DNA of 64,000 bases from Chrysemys picta bellii (taxonomy: Eukaryota; Chordata; Testudines; Emydidae). Both the position numbers and the translations under genes were made by a program. The first letter of the stretch is position 1. Every line of letters starts with the position of its first letter. Location: assembly GCF_011386835.1 (NCBI RefSeq), contig NC_088792.1:222111894-222175893 (forward strand), given 5' to 3'. The notes below the pieces were generated by a model. That model saw nothing but the letters and a program-made list of their open reading frames with translations, did no database searches and was not told the DNA's origin. This document shows positions 12,049 to 22,500 of the stretch, piece after piece.

Positions 12049-12479
12049 CAGGGACACTGTCAACTAAAAACCTAGTCAATTTCAGCTGCAGATACTACAC
12101 TTGTCCCTGATTCTTCACAAGGAATATTTTGGTTTGGTTTCATAGTCTTATTGTCCCTTTTTAGAAAATGTTATTTTCCTCCACAGTTGCTGTGTGAAAG
12201 ACCCACAAAATCAGAAGCAACTAACTATACAAGGGAAACAGTGAAAGTGGTAATAAAAAGTGATGTCAAATGCAGAAAGTAAACCATTTTTGTTCTGTGT
12301 TTGTAAAGCACTTAACACAATGGGGTCCTGGTCTATGACAGTACAAATTCAGTAAAAAATAAACAATATGACAAAAAAAATTGACAGCTTCCATTTAAGA
12401 GTATACCTTGGTGTTAACTGAACATCACTAAGTAAAAAATTCAGACTGGAATGAGACTTTTTAGCTGACAGTGTCCCTG
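12049..12479. mobile_element. DNA transposon-like element with CAGGGACACTGTCA inverted ends
   Basis: The 5' end reads CAGGGACACTGTCAACTAAA and the reverse complement of the 3' end reads CAGGGACACTGTCAGCTAAA, 19 of 20 identical. The interior is AT-rich without coding potential. No matching target duplication is visible (ATCCATTA and TTTTGACC), so the superfamily is not assigned. Confidence 0.7.
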
Positions 12480-12858
12480 TTTTGACCAAAATTACCATTT
12501 ACTTCCCTAAATTAACAAATCCCCTTCAATCAGAATGTATTACATCTGAAGTACCCAATCCAACTATTACAATAACCGAACAAATCTGAGTTTATGAGCA
12601 GAACAGTGATTAGACTGACAATTAAGCATAACAAATGTAAGAAGTTTGCAAATTAGATTGTGACATTATAAAAATGAACACAACAAAATAAGGGAGACAT
12701 ACAGATTAAGTAAAACAAAACTGAAATTGTGACTTCTGCACACAATAGCAATCTGTACTCCAATTCACTAAATGCATCAATATTTTTTGGAATAATATGT
12801 TCACCTGCCCCTGTCTTTTTTGTAAAGCATTAAGCATAACAAGGAATTATGCCTTTTA

Positions 12859-13230
12859 GGCTTTGTCTACACCACACAATTAAGTCAACCTATGTTAGGA
12901 CAACCGACAGCCACTGCAATGAATTACTGTAGTTTTTCATGTTCACACTACTCTCCTTCTGCCAGTGGTGTGCGTCCCCACCAGGAGCGCTTGCACCGAT
13001 TTAAGTGGGTGGCTGACAGCCCGAGCTGTCAGCGCCCAGCAGTGGGGCTCACAGCTGTGAGCTCTGCGCAATGCTGACAGGCAATGCAAGTAATGCAGTG
13101 TTTACACAGACTCTGTGTCACCCTGACTTCATTGACCTATGCGCTACACCTCTTATGGATGTGGAATCATTAGGTTGGTATAGTGGAGGACTGACATCAG
13201 TGAGACTAACTCTATAGTGTAAACCTGACC
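12859..13230. mobile_element. PIF/Harbinger-type MITE
   Basis: Follows a TTA target and starts GGCTTTGTCTACACCACACA. The far end reads TATAGTGTAAACCTGACC, an imperfect inverted copy. The interior includes the GC-rich GACAGCCCGAGCTGTCAGC palindrome. The 61-codon plus-strand frame inside (12892-13077) is a by-product. Confidence 0.75.
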
Positions 13231-13558
13231 GTAGTGTCCCCCATCTAAAAGTGAGGCATTTAATTCTATTGTATAAATGTTTTTATGTAGGTACCTACCA
13301 CCCGTTTCTACAGTATCTCAGGACTGATACCAGCTAGCAATACAAAAAAAACATATACAAATATAATGTGTTTAAAGACCTATACAAGGTTTAATTAACT
13401 GAAAATCTATTTTTAAAATGTACACTACAACATCAAGATGAATTATTCCATTAATCCCAAATAGTTGCCATGACAGAAAAGGAGAACTGTCTAAATACTT
13501 TTCTTTCATCAAAATAAATAGGGATGGCAATTTAAGATGGTATATAGTGTTCCCACAC

Positions 13559-13607
13559 CTCAAATATTTATCCATGGCATGATCAATATATCTCATCGGA
13601 CTGCACA
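13559..13607 (-). CDS. Internal coding exon, unidentified gene
   Basis: A 49-bp exon with a strong acceptor (TGTCTCTGTTCTGTTATAG) and donor GAG|GTGTGG. Only one frame is open: two bases complete a codon begun in the upstream exon (A+TG gives Met), then CSPMRYIDHAMDKYL, then AG completed to Arg by 11021-11189. Both phases fit, which supports the exon despite the weak donor. A 15-bp alternative micro-exon at 11678-11692 would also keep the frame between this exon and 11021-11189. Confidence 0.65.
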
Positions 13608-13941
13608 CTATAACAGAACAGAGACAGTAGCAGAAACCACACAGTTTCATAGTTGAGCAGAAGTGTTTTGGCTGTAGAGTAAATTGACAAAGATGACAAA
13701 AAAATTCTACTCGGTTTCACACAGCCATATCATTTCTGCGAGAGCTGCTTTGCTTCCAAATAAGACAGGAAGGAAGTTAAAAGGTTGCTTAAAAATCAGG
13801 TTCATTGTGGGAGAAGAGTGAAGGTGATACTAATATTTGTATGCCACATTTCCTGTCACCTCCTTCCCCACTCCGCCCCACACGAGAGATTGAAGCTTAC
13901 CCGAAGTATACAAAGGAGCTACTTTTCTGGTTGTCACTTAC

Positions 13942-14075
13942 TTACACTAAAATCAACAAGTTTGCATCCAGTTAATTTAACAGATACATCAAGAGTTGAG
14001 AAAGAAGTAACACTATGTTCACAAAGAATAATATGGAGAAACTTCATCTTGAACCACCTCCTATATTTAGGGCCA
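13942..14075 (-). CDS. Internal coding exon, unidentified gene
   Basis: The acceptor is CACCTGTCTGCCAG. Two overlapping perfect donors sit at the 3' end (GTAAGTAAGTGA); the second one (exon end at 13942) gives the phase required by 13559-13607. One base completes the previous codon, then 44 open codons: GPKYRRWFKMKFLHIILCEH, SVTSFSTLDVSVKLTGCKL, VDFSV. The alternating hydrophobic pattern in FSTLDVSVKLTGCKLVDF suggests beta-strands. An in-frame stop follows the donor and another precedes the acceptor. Confidence 0.75.
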
Positions 14076-14493
14076 CTGGCAGACAGGTGACACACGCTTC
14101 TCAATCAATATCAAGAGTAAATCATCCCATGTGGATGAAAACTCCTATAGGGTGCACACATAATCTATGAAAAACAAAATGAAACTTTACACAAGTGCTG
14201 GATTACATGAACAAACCATTATGTAAGCATATAAAGTGTTAGTTTTATGAAAATAACGGTAGAACTGAGGTACAATTTCATATGCTGAACTCTAGAATAA
14301 ATGCCTCAAATCCTTGTGGAGATAAACTATGGGAATACACTATTGTCAATTCTGAGCTAAGTTTGTATTTTAGCTGTACTATAAAAGCCTTTACTTTAGT
14401 CAAGGACTGGGAAATCAAATGTTCATTTCATTTGCTTCTTCAAACTTTGATGATTGCTACTGAAAACATATTTCTTCAGTTTGATTTGATGGA

Positions 14494-14694
14494 CACCTTT
14501 ACCTCGATATAACGCTGTCCTCGGGAGCCAAAAAAAAAAAAAAAAAAAAATTACTGTATTATAGGTGAAACCGTGTTATATCCAACTTGCTTTGATCCAC
14601 CGGAGTGCGCAGCCCCGCCCCTCCGGAGCACTGCTTTACCGCGTTATATCAGAATTCACGTTATATCGGGTCGGGTTATATCGGGGTAGAGGTG
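14494..14694. mobile_element. Mariner-type MITE (CACCTYTACC ends)
   Basis: A 201-bp element with inverted ends CACCTTTACCTCGATATAAC and GTTATATCGGGGTAGAGGTG. The right side is followed by TA; the left TA is mutated to GA. The interior repeats the TTATATC motif and holds a poly(A) run at 14531-14550. Confidence 0.8.
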
Positions 14695-14768
14695 TATTTA
14701 TTTCAATTTGTATAAAATAAAAGACAGTACTTATTGCTTCATACTAAGGACACAGGGACACTTTAGAT

Positions 14769-15171
14769 CAAGGGTCAGCAATGTTCGGCACGCGGCTCGC
14801 CAGGGTAAGCACCCTAGCAGGCCGGGCCAGTTTATTTACCTGCTGACGCGGCAGGTTCGGCCGATCGCGGCCCCCATTCGCCGCGGTTCGCGTTCCCGGG
14901 CCAGTGGGGGCGGCGGGAAGCGGAGCGGGCCGAGGGATGTGCTGGCCGCGGCTTCCCGCCGTCCCGGGCCAATGCGGGCGGTGGGAAGCTACAGCCAGCA
15001 CATCCCTCGGCCCGCGCCGCTTCCCGCCACCCCCATTGGCCCAGGACGGCGAACCGCAGCGAATGGGGGCCGCGATCGGCCGAACCTGCCGCGTCAGCAG
15101 GTAAATAAACTGGCCCGGCCTGCTAGGGTGCTTACCCTGGCGAGCCACGTGCCGAACGTTGCCGACCCCTG
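14769..15171. mobile_element. Near-perfect palindromic hAT MITE
   Basis: A 403-bp GC-rich element bounded by a perfect 8-bp target duplication CTTTAGAT (14761-14768 and 15172-15179). Ends read CAAGGGTCAGCAATGTTCGG and CCGAACGTTGCCGACCCCTG. The two halves are inverted copies almost to the centre near 14970, so both strands carry long, nearly identical open frames (14708-15214 plus, 14768-15148 minus). These are symmetry artefacts. Half of a related element lies at 34217-34380. Confidence 0.95.
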
Positions 15172-15400
15172 CTTTAGATACTTTAAAAACACGACAAAAA
15201 TTCCTTCCTCATAATAGTGCAAGTTTCATCTGACCACACCAGCAAAAACAAAAAAAAGGCAGAAGCAGTTTAAAGACTGAAACAATACTCTTTTCCCATC
15301 ACCAGCCCTTGTAATAACTTCTCCCTGTGTCCTTCAGTAAACTAAGGAGGAGATATGGCTTTCCAGAACCATAAAAATCACCACATTTGCATTATTTCAT

Positions 15401-16060
15401 GTGATGGGGTGAACTCACCCGGTACTGGACAGGGAAGGATTAAGTCCTCGCTATGGGCTGAGCAAGCCATGCCCCCACATCTCTACTGGGCATGCTCACG
15501 GTGAAGTATTTCTATAAGAGAGAGCAGTCCAGCTCAGTCTAGGCTGACTGCTGAGGAGGAAGGATGATCCTTGCTGTCTCCAGCCTGGGAACAGCTGGAA
15601 CCCCTGATTGCGGAAGCCAGAGGTGCCGAAACCCAGACAGACACCCAAGTGCATGCGGACACCCGAGAGGGACCGGGAGCACTGGGAACTGCACCCACTG
15701 AGAAGCCCGGAGACCCCAATGATGTCTCAACAATGACTCCCAGACACATGGTAAGAAGTGGCCCGAGGAGGACTAGTTATAGTGGGAAGTCCTGTGGGAA
15801 GCCAGCGTATTTAGGTTGTAGCCCTGCTAGCTCAGTGGTGGAACGCTCTGCCACTGCTAGGGCCCTGGGCTGAGACCCAGTGGAGTAGGGAGGGCCCAGG
15901 TCATCCTAGGTGACAGCCCACTGGCCGCTAGGCCTGACAGCCCTGAGATCCAGGGCGACTCTATTGACTCTGGCCGCTAGGCCTTAGAGCCCTGAGGCCA
16001 AGAACAGTCCAACAGACTTAATCATGGAGTGAACTCACCCCTCACTGGACAAGTACACCC
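15401..16060 (+). repeat. LTR-like repeat with tRNA-like internal segment
   Basis: Starts TGTGATGGGGTGAACTCACC, has a TATA-like TTTCTATAAGAG (15509) and about 620 bp later repeats GGAGTGAACTCACC and CACTGGACAAG (16025-16053), as if a second copy begins. No clear target duplication or TG...CA pair was found, so the boundaries are approximate. At 15822-15890 there is a tRNA-like run with an A-box-like TAGCTCAGTGGTGGAACGC and a T-arm-like CTGGGCTGAGACCCAG. The 100-codon frame 15571-15873 is not a recognisable gene. Confidence 0.5.
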
Positions 16061-16199
16061 ACCCTCACAAGAGTAAAAAACTAGTTCCAAAGTCAAAGGG
16101 CCCTCAGAAAACACTCTCCAAACAACCTCCTTCCCTCCCCACCTTGTTTTCTTTATTTATTTTTTATACCAGCTCATGCATCTCTGCTTATCACAACTG

Positions 16200-17600
16200 T
16201 AGAAATATTATCTAAGACCAGACCACCTCCCCCTGTATGTAAGTAGGTCTGAGACCATTGAGGGCTTTATAGGTCAATACCAGAAACCTTGCATTCTACA
16301 CAGAATCCAGAGTCAGTGAAGATCACAAAGCCAGACCCCATGCCTATGGCAGGAAACTCCACGAACAATGAGGCTATTGCATTTTGCAGCTATTTAAGTT
16401 TCCCAATATATTTCAGATAAAGTCTTCTATAGAATACATTGTAGTGACCTAACCTTCAAATGACAAAGGTGTGGATGAAAGCTGCACTAAGTGCATCCAA
16501 AAGAAAGGCAACTTCCTGGACATACATAAAAGGAAGACAGGTAATCTGATCATTAGAGCTCCACATTAAGGAAAAGCATGAACATCTTAATATTAAAACA
16601 AAATAAAAACAAGATAAAACAAAAAACTTATACCACAGTGGCAACTCTTGTCACCACTCCAGATGTTGTGGCCTGATGTATGGTGTTGCACTGCTGCTCA
16701 GTCAAATTTGGCCTGTCTGCCCCTCTGTCATGATGGGAGGAGTGGACAGGCCAAATCTGAATGAGCGGCACTGTGGCACCATGTGCCAGGTTGCAATGCC
16801 TGGAGTAGGGTGCCAGTCCAAGCCCCACAGGACTGGAGCTGTTGCTGTGGTGTGTTTGCTTTGCCAACCACCCCCAGGGTTTACTACCCGACCACATAGT
16901 GGTAGTACCCCACCCCCAGGTCTCCTGTGATAAAAACAAAATTTAAAAAATATATACAAAATTAAGAATTTAATGGGATTCCACTGATCACCTAATAGAA
17001 CCAGGAAATCCTACCAGAATCCTACACAGCAAACTTGAACAAAAGGCAGATATACAGCTTCATTCAAAGGGGAAAGATACAATCCTCATGTTATTTCCTA
17101 GTTGCTCTCCCAACCAATCCAGCATCACTTAAATTCTATCTGGATTGAGCCCCAGTTTACAAGCTGCTTACCACCCAAAAAAACCTAACCCTCAGATCAA
17201 GGCCTTTATACCTTCTTTTTGCCTCCCCCAAACCCAAGCTATTAAGACTTAAAACAAAAGAAACCCTCCCTCTCACAATTGGTTTCAGCTCAAGACTTCT
17301 GCCCCTAGTGATCTATCTTCCAATCTGCTTCATTTGTCAAAAGCAGACTTGCTGTAAATGAGGATGACCTGTGAAGCTGAACCCAGGGAGGATGGTACCT
17401 AGGAATCACTTCATCAATGGTTGAGTACAGTATTCCAAACCAATAACAACATGGTTTGTCAGGGAGACAGTATTGTCCCTCATAGTCCTCTAAATATGCT
17501 TAGGTCACATTAGACTTAGGGGCAGATCATCAGAGTAGGACCTGCCCTGACAAAGAACTGTTCTCAACTTCAAATTAGAGATGGTAACCTATGCTGACGT
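16200..17600 (-). repeat. Old L2-like LINE, antisense, no intact ORF
   Basis: Contains phrases typical of the 3' half of amniote L2-type LINEs read on the minus strand: GGGCTTTATAGGTCAATACC, CATTGTAGTGACCTAACCTT and ATCTGGATTGAGCCCCAG. It is heavily diverged; only order and wording identify it. A further antisense fragment with the same phrase lies at 18670-18780. Confidence 0.5.
16678..16780. repeat. Inverted repeat inside L2-like region
   Basis: Imperfect palindrome: TGGTGTTGCACTGCTGCTCA with CAAATTTGGCCTGTC on the left, GACAGGCCAAATCTG and GAGCGGCACTGTGGCACCA on the right, around a loop of about 30 bp. Probably the core of a small foldback element; termini not resolved. Confidence 0.6.
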
Positions 17601-18102
17601 AAATGTCACTGAGTACTATCACTGCACCAGCACTTTATGGAGACTCCACAATACCACGGAGAAACGGATATACTAAAACCAGTCTCATTTTAACTCCATC
17701 TCAGAACTCTTACATACAAGATGGATACACTTAGAATTGGATCCACTTATCTTGGGTATACCACATTCTCACCCAGCAGGCATCAAATGCACTGAAACAA
17801 GTCCTGAAACATTACACAGATGCATATTCTGTGAGGCCTCATCCTTTCTCAAATAACTTATCTTACTGACTACCAACCACACATTAAATCACAAGAAACA
17901 AAGGCCAGGATTCTTCTCCACTGACACCTTCTTTACAGAGTTAAATTTACGAACAAAAACCAAAGGAAATGGGAATGCAATTTTCAATTCTAATACATAC
18001 CTTAAGTTTTCATATTGCCTCATCTCCCCTTGCCATCCATGAACAAACCCAAGCTCTGGAAACAGAATCCAATCTCCAGTTTATGGCACCATTGTTCCTT
18101 AC

Positions 18103-18170
18103 ATTCCTTCCACTAGTGGCCAAGAGTTCATGCAACAGATCACCATCCAAATAAGCACTTTGCAGCTTTT
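18103..18170 (-). CDS. Candidate coding exon, unidentified gene
   Basis: Acceptor TCAGGATGTTTCTTCAG and donor AAT|GTAAGG enclose 68 bp. One frame gives KLQSAYLDGDLLHELLATSG followed by RN; another frame also stays open until just past the donor. It is in phase with the candidate at 20007-20039. The frame also stays open past the donor into 18060, and the area borders L2-like sequence, so a LINE origin is not excluded. Confidence 0.4.
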
Positions 18171-18254
18171 CTGAAGAAACATCCTGATAATATCACTATT
18201 CACCCACCATGGAACCCCTATTTCAAGCAGACTCAATACTTCCACAAAATTCCC

Positions 18255-18335
18255 ACTCTCATAGACTTTAAGGGGGCAGATGGGACCATCATGATCATCT
18301 AGTCTATCTCCTGCACATTTAATAATTACAAATGT
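18255..18335 (-). repeat. CR1 3'-tail fragment
   Basis: TCATAGACTTTAAGGGGGCAG followed by GATGGGACCATCATGATCATC is the antisense CR1 3' end (GACCATCATGATCATCTAGTC motif). Confidence 0.8.
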
Positions 18336-18854
18336 GAGGATTTCTAATGAGGCAAACACTGTCTGTATTTCATCTCTCCACTGGTTTCCCTTATTACAAG
18401 GAAAAGAGGTAACAATTCACATTATATGAAATCATTCCCTTTCCATACATATTTAACAATAACCTGCAGCAATTACAACTCAAAAGTGAGAAACAGTTTT
18501 AAACCTCTGTGCTTTTTCCCCCAAATGTGAAATCTTCCAAGCCTGTACAATCTTGTTTACTCCAATGTGTGGCCAGGTATACCACTAAAACATAAAATAT
18601 ATCCAATAAGTCCTCAGAAAATGTTTTCCAAGAACACACCCTTTATTTTCTTTTTCTTTTAAATACCAAAGAGGTCCAGTTCAGTAAGTAGGTCTCAGGC
18701 ATTTAAGACTTTATAAAGTTGCTGGTATTGAACCATATTCCACACAGAATTCAACAGGTAGTCAGTGGAGATCATAGAATAAGCCTAGTATAATATGCTC
18801 ATGGTGTGATACTGCACTTAACTACATGTGTAATGTACTTCAAAATGTAGTAGA

Positions 18855-18990
18855 TAAGGCATCCTAATCCTGGCTTCACCACTGGCTTCCTATGTTCTCT
18901 TGGACAATCACTTAACTCCCTTGTGCCACAACTTCCTTCAACATCCCTGATATTAGGATAGTAAAATGTTTTGAAATCTACAGATAGCAC
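18855..18990. repeat. MIR-like SINE fragment
   Basis: GGACAATCACTTAACTCCCT followed by TGTGCCACAACTTCC resembles the core of MIR-type SINEs (AAGTCACTTAACCTCTCTGTGCCTCAG). Old and diverged. Confidence 0.5.
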
Positions 18991-20006
18991 TTAGAACACT
19001 AAGTATAAATGTAGCTACCTTCCATTTATGCCAAATATGGTGACTGGATGAAAAACTATGCGTTGTCCTCCTTTTAAATGTCTCATTTCCTTCCTGTTTC
19101 ATTAGTGCATGTTCTTTTTTAGCATATGTAATTACCACTAACTTAAATACGTGACAAGCCTTCACCAACAGTGGGGACTTGCACAAAGTGCTCAAAGCAT
19201 CTGATATTTTATCAAAACTTAGCTTCACAGTGGGAAAAATATTTTTACTTTGATTTTTCCAAGATAATGGAAGACATCTCAACTATCCAATTAATCAAAT
19301 AAGAACAATATCTAAAAACTTTGGAAAGAATCTCCATTTCTATCCCATACTGTTTTCTAGTGAAAATACAATCTGTTTTCAATTCCAATTTATTCATACA
19401 CTACCAGTGTAAAAAATGTCTAACATGTACCAAAGAAAGTTTTCAAATGAAAAATGCCTCACCCCATCATCTAAGGTGAAAACCAAAATGGTATAACAAA
19501 AACATACACATTTCCAAGAAGACTGAGTTCAACTTGTCCATTTTCAAATTCATTTGAACAGCTGAGTTTTATTAATACAGTTTTACTTCTAGATCACAGG
19601 TCTGAACACCATTTGGTAGGAACCAAGAGTATATGATGGCTGTTTGGAGACTTACATGAGCAAACACTACCCACTCATTTAACTTTTAAGTGTCCACATC
19701 TCAATTTACCTATTTAATGGCAATTGCAGCAGACAAGCTAAACACTGAATGGATATGGAGAACAGCCTCCTCTCTAGAGGCAGCCCCTCCAGAACAGTGC
19801 TGAAAACTGAAATAAGATTTATGCTCTAACTCTTCTATGCATTGTTATTGTTTAAGAGCAGACAATATGTTTGTCAAGAGCAATCCCTGCCCTGGAAAGC
19901 TTATAATCTAGAAGATGTACATAGAAAGACACAGTATGCACCGTGAGATGGGGAGAAAGGAGCTATATTTATTAAATATTCTTAATTGATCGTCAGGGTT
20001 TGTTAC

Positions 20007-20039
20007 CTGGTACGTTCAGGTGGGCTGAACCAGCAAGAT
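20007..20039 (-). CDS. Candidate 33-bp coding exon, unidentified gene
   Basis: Acceptor TTCTCACCAGGTTATTACCCTAG and donor CCAG|GTAACA. Two frames are open: one reads LAGSAHLNVP and fits 18103-18170 downstream; the other (SCWFSPPERT) fits 21529-21584 upstream. Both cannot be right, so an exon is missing or this is not an exon. Confidence 0.3.
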
Positions 20040-21528
20040 CTAGGGTAATAACCTGGTGAGAAGCCCAGCCTATCTGCTACGCCTGTGCTGGTGGGAAAGA
20101 AGAGGGAGGTGGGATTTCCACCAGGGTGCTAATCTTTCATATCAGCTTCTGGCTGACAGCTGTCAGATAAATATTATGCTGCCCCATCCACTTTTAGCTA
20201 ATGAAAGGAAGAAGTAGATTTTTATCCCTTCTCCAGCCTCCTTATTGCCCCCTTCCTTCTCTTAAAGTTTCCTGGCCGCTGCGTGTGCATCTATGTGTAG
20301 TGGTAGGGAAGTGTCTCTGTTACTCTGCTCTTCTCAGCTACTTACTACAGATCCTCCTCCTCCTTTATTAAGAGCTCCACGGCCGGATTCTGCTCTACTT
20401 CTCCCAAGCAGGCACATGAAAAGCAGGAAACATGTTGACACAGTTTGTCTACAGACTGACGAAAGTCACACTAAATCAGTTTATAACTGATTCATATTTG
20501 GAAGGTTAGCAGCAAGGATTGTAAACAGTTTTTTAAATTAATGCTTACATTCCGCATAAATAGCATAATTAGGCACCCTCACTCCTCAAAGAAAACTTCC
20601 TAACCTGCCACTGGCAAGCAGATTTTTAAGTCTTAACATAGATCAATTATCTGTGTTGTAACTGCATTCATTTCAGTGAAGTTCACATCTCAGCATAGTT
20701 CATTCAAATCTCCCATTAAAAAGTCTCAAAAGTTGTCAACTGTTAAGCAAAACGTATTTAAAAATCAAAATGTTTAAATTAATATGCAAGGTGAAATCTA
20801 TAATGCACTTGATTTGATAACTGCCCAGTGCAGGGAGAGAAGGTGCTTTCAGGTCAGACATCAGTATGGCTATGAAAATCCAATATACAAACAACAGTAT
20901 TACATTAAAGAAGAGCAGATTGCTGGTGTAAAGAGTAATCTGTTCAGTCTGTCCTGATACTGCAATTACTTAAGCATGTGCTTAACTTTACTAACATGAG
21001 TACACTATTGACATTAGTAAAGTTCAGTGTGTACATAAGTGTTCACAGGATTAGGGCCTTTACTGGCAATAAGCAATGACTTTATCCTACATTTCAGCAA
21101 GGGGTTTATAGCAGGGTGCTATGAGGAAGTCTAATGTTGTTTTACAAAATATAAAACTGTAACATTCTGAAATATCATAAATGTGTACAATGTAAAAATG
21201 TAAAAAAAGTACATTTGACATATTATTCCTTTTTAACTTTAAATGTGCTCAACTACTCACTAACTACAAAATAACTTATTCTGCACAATCTGTTCCCAAT
21301 CATTTGTAGTAACAATCACAAGGAAGCAGAGCAGATGAACCCTAAACAAGGTACAAATAAAATTCAACTTGAGTCTACACTGTTTAGTTCATAGTTTGAA
21401 AGTATTTTTAAGAAGTAATGACAAGGAGAATCCAGTGTGAAAGAGTAGTAGATAACATGTGATTCCTAGAAAGTGGATCACAGCAGAAGCTGAAGATACA
21501 GCACGCTCCCAGACCTAATACTTCTTAC

Positions 21529-21584
21529 CGGGTTTGACTGTTGTCAAAGGCAGGCACAGAAGCATGGACAGGCTGAGTCATTCC
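21529..21584 (-). CDS. Second coding exon, unidentified gene
   Basis: A 56-bp exon between acceptor AAGTTACTACAG and donor CCCG|GTAAGA, at the inner edge of the CpG island. It reads GMTQPVHASVPAFDNSQT plus two bases. Its own ATG (21579-21581) could be the start. If exon 22025-22054 is spliced to it, translation runs through in frame from the upstream ATG. Confidence 0.6.
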
Positions 21585-21599
21585 CTGTAGTAACTTCAG

Positions 21600-22480
21600 G
21601 GCGAATCCCCTTCCCGATAGTGGTGGGAAGGGAACAGAGAGTACAGCCCCGCCCGGCCAGCCCCGCTCCCTCGCGCTGTTTACAAACAGCCTCTGTCAAG
21701 GAGCGGGGCGGCCCCCGCCCTCCCCAATGAGACGCTACTCCCCGGGTCACTCTAAGGGCAGCCCCCCGCTCCATCTTCCCCGGGGCAGGGGAGGGATCCC
21801 ACCTCTACCCCGACTCGCTCTTTCTCTGCTGCGCCCAGCGGGTGTCAGCCGGGCGCGCTGCTGGGGAAAGGCCCACGCAGCCCAGCGAGCCCCTCACCCC
21901 CGCGCCCCACCAGCCTGCGGGGAGGGGGCGCCCCCCCCACTAGCTCCTGCTGAACTCCCCCTCCCCTCAGCAGTCGGGGGGGGGCTCCGCGGTCCCGCTC
22001 CCCCCCGCCCTGGGCAACACTCACCCACAGCGGCGAGGCGGCCCCGCGCACCATCCTGCGGTGACCGGCAACAGCGGCTCCTCACTGCGGCTGGGTCCGG
22101 CCGATGGGCTCCGGAGACGCCCAGCAGAGCGCGGTCGGGGGCTCCCTCAGGAGCTTGGGAAAGCGCCGGACCCGGGGGGAGTTGGGGGACTCCGGGCACC
22201 GCTCGAGCCCCGCCACCGTCCTCCTGGCGCAGCCGCTGCCGCTGTTTGTTATTGTCGTCACTCTCTTCCGGCGCAGTGCACGCTGGGTAAGGGAAAGCCG
22301 GGAGTGGAACCATAGAGAGGAGGCGCGCGCGGGACAGAGCGGAGGCGGAAGGAAGGAGAAGGCTGACGGGAGGGGCCCCGCGGGATGCTGAAAAGGAAGC
22401 GGCTGGGCTCGGAGAAACCGAGGAAAGAGAGCGGCATGCGCGTGCAATGGAGCGCTAGGCAGAGGGGGCAGCCGGGTGTG
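21600..22480. promoter_or_regulatory. CpG island, probable promoter
   Basis: About 880 bp of very GC-rich, CpG-dense DNA in an otherwise AT-rich region. It contains an ETS-type CTTCCGG (22265-22271), an NRF1-like GCATGCGCGTGC (22434-22445) and no TATA box near the proposed start, as in housekeeping-type promoters. It serves the minus-strand gene (exon 22025-22054); bidirectional use is possible but no plus-strand gene is visible. Long open frames on both strands (for example 21727-22290 plus, 21894-22313 minus) reflect base composition. Confidence 0.8.
22025..22054 (-). CDS. Proposed first coding exon, unidentified gene
   Basis: ATG in the context CGCAGGATGG, then 10 codons (MVRGAASPLW) to a consensus donor CTGTGG|GTGAGT. 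The exon ends at phase 0 and exon 21529-21584 begins GGA ATG in the same phase, so a 28-residue N-terminus can be read across the junction. The start is the only ATG between the CpG core and the donor in this frame. Alternative: this is 5' UTR and translation starts at 21581. Confidence 0.6.
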
Positions 22481-22500
22481 TGAGCGAGGCAAGAGGCTGG

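Larger units (their letters stand above)
891..22054 (-). other. Unidentified multi-exon protein-coding gene (partial, 5' end at CpG island)
   Basis: Minus-strand gene model built from splice sites and reading-frame continuity. Transcription would start in the CpG island at 21.6-22.5 kb and run off the left edge of the window. Exons 13942-14075, 13559-13607 and 11021-11189 join without a frame break (phases 1, 2, 0). The block 4457-4570, 3517-3539, 2817-2911, 2254-2298 also joins in phase. Exons are missing from the model between 21529 and 13942, and one of length 3n+2 is needed between 2254 and 1035. The product is not recognised. The pieces lack transmembrane segments and classical catalytic motifs and are rich in Leu, Lys, Ser and Cys. 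A spliced-transcript alignment would settle the structure. Confidence 0.6.

Noticed and set aside
14708..15214. 168-codon plus and 126-codon minus open frames
   Set aside because: Both lie in a palindromic MITE and are mirror images of one another.
18953..19282. 109-codon minus-strand frame with SFDKISDALSTLCKSPLLVK
   Set aside because: Protein-like in places but overlaps a MIR-like fragment and has no good acceptor or donor pair.
21727..22492. Long overlapping open frames on both strands in the CpG island
   Set aside because: Proline/arginine/glycine-rich in every frame, caused by high GC and few stop codons; only the short ATG exon with a GTGAGT donor was kept.
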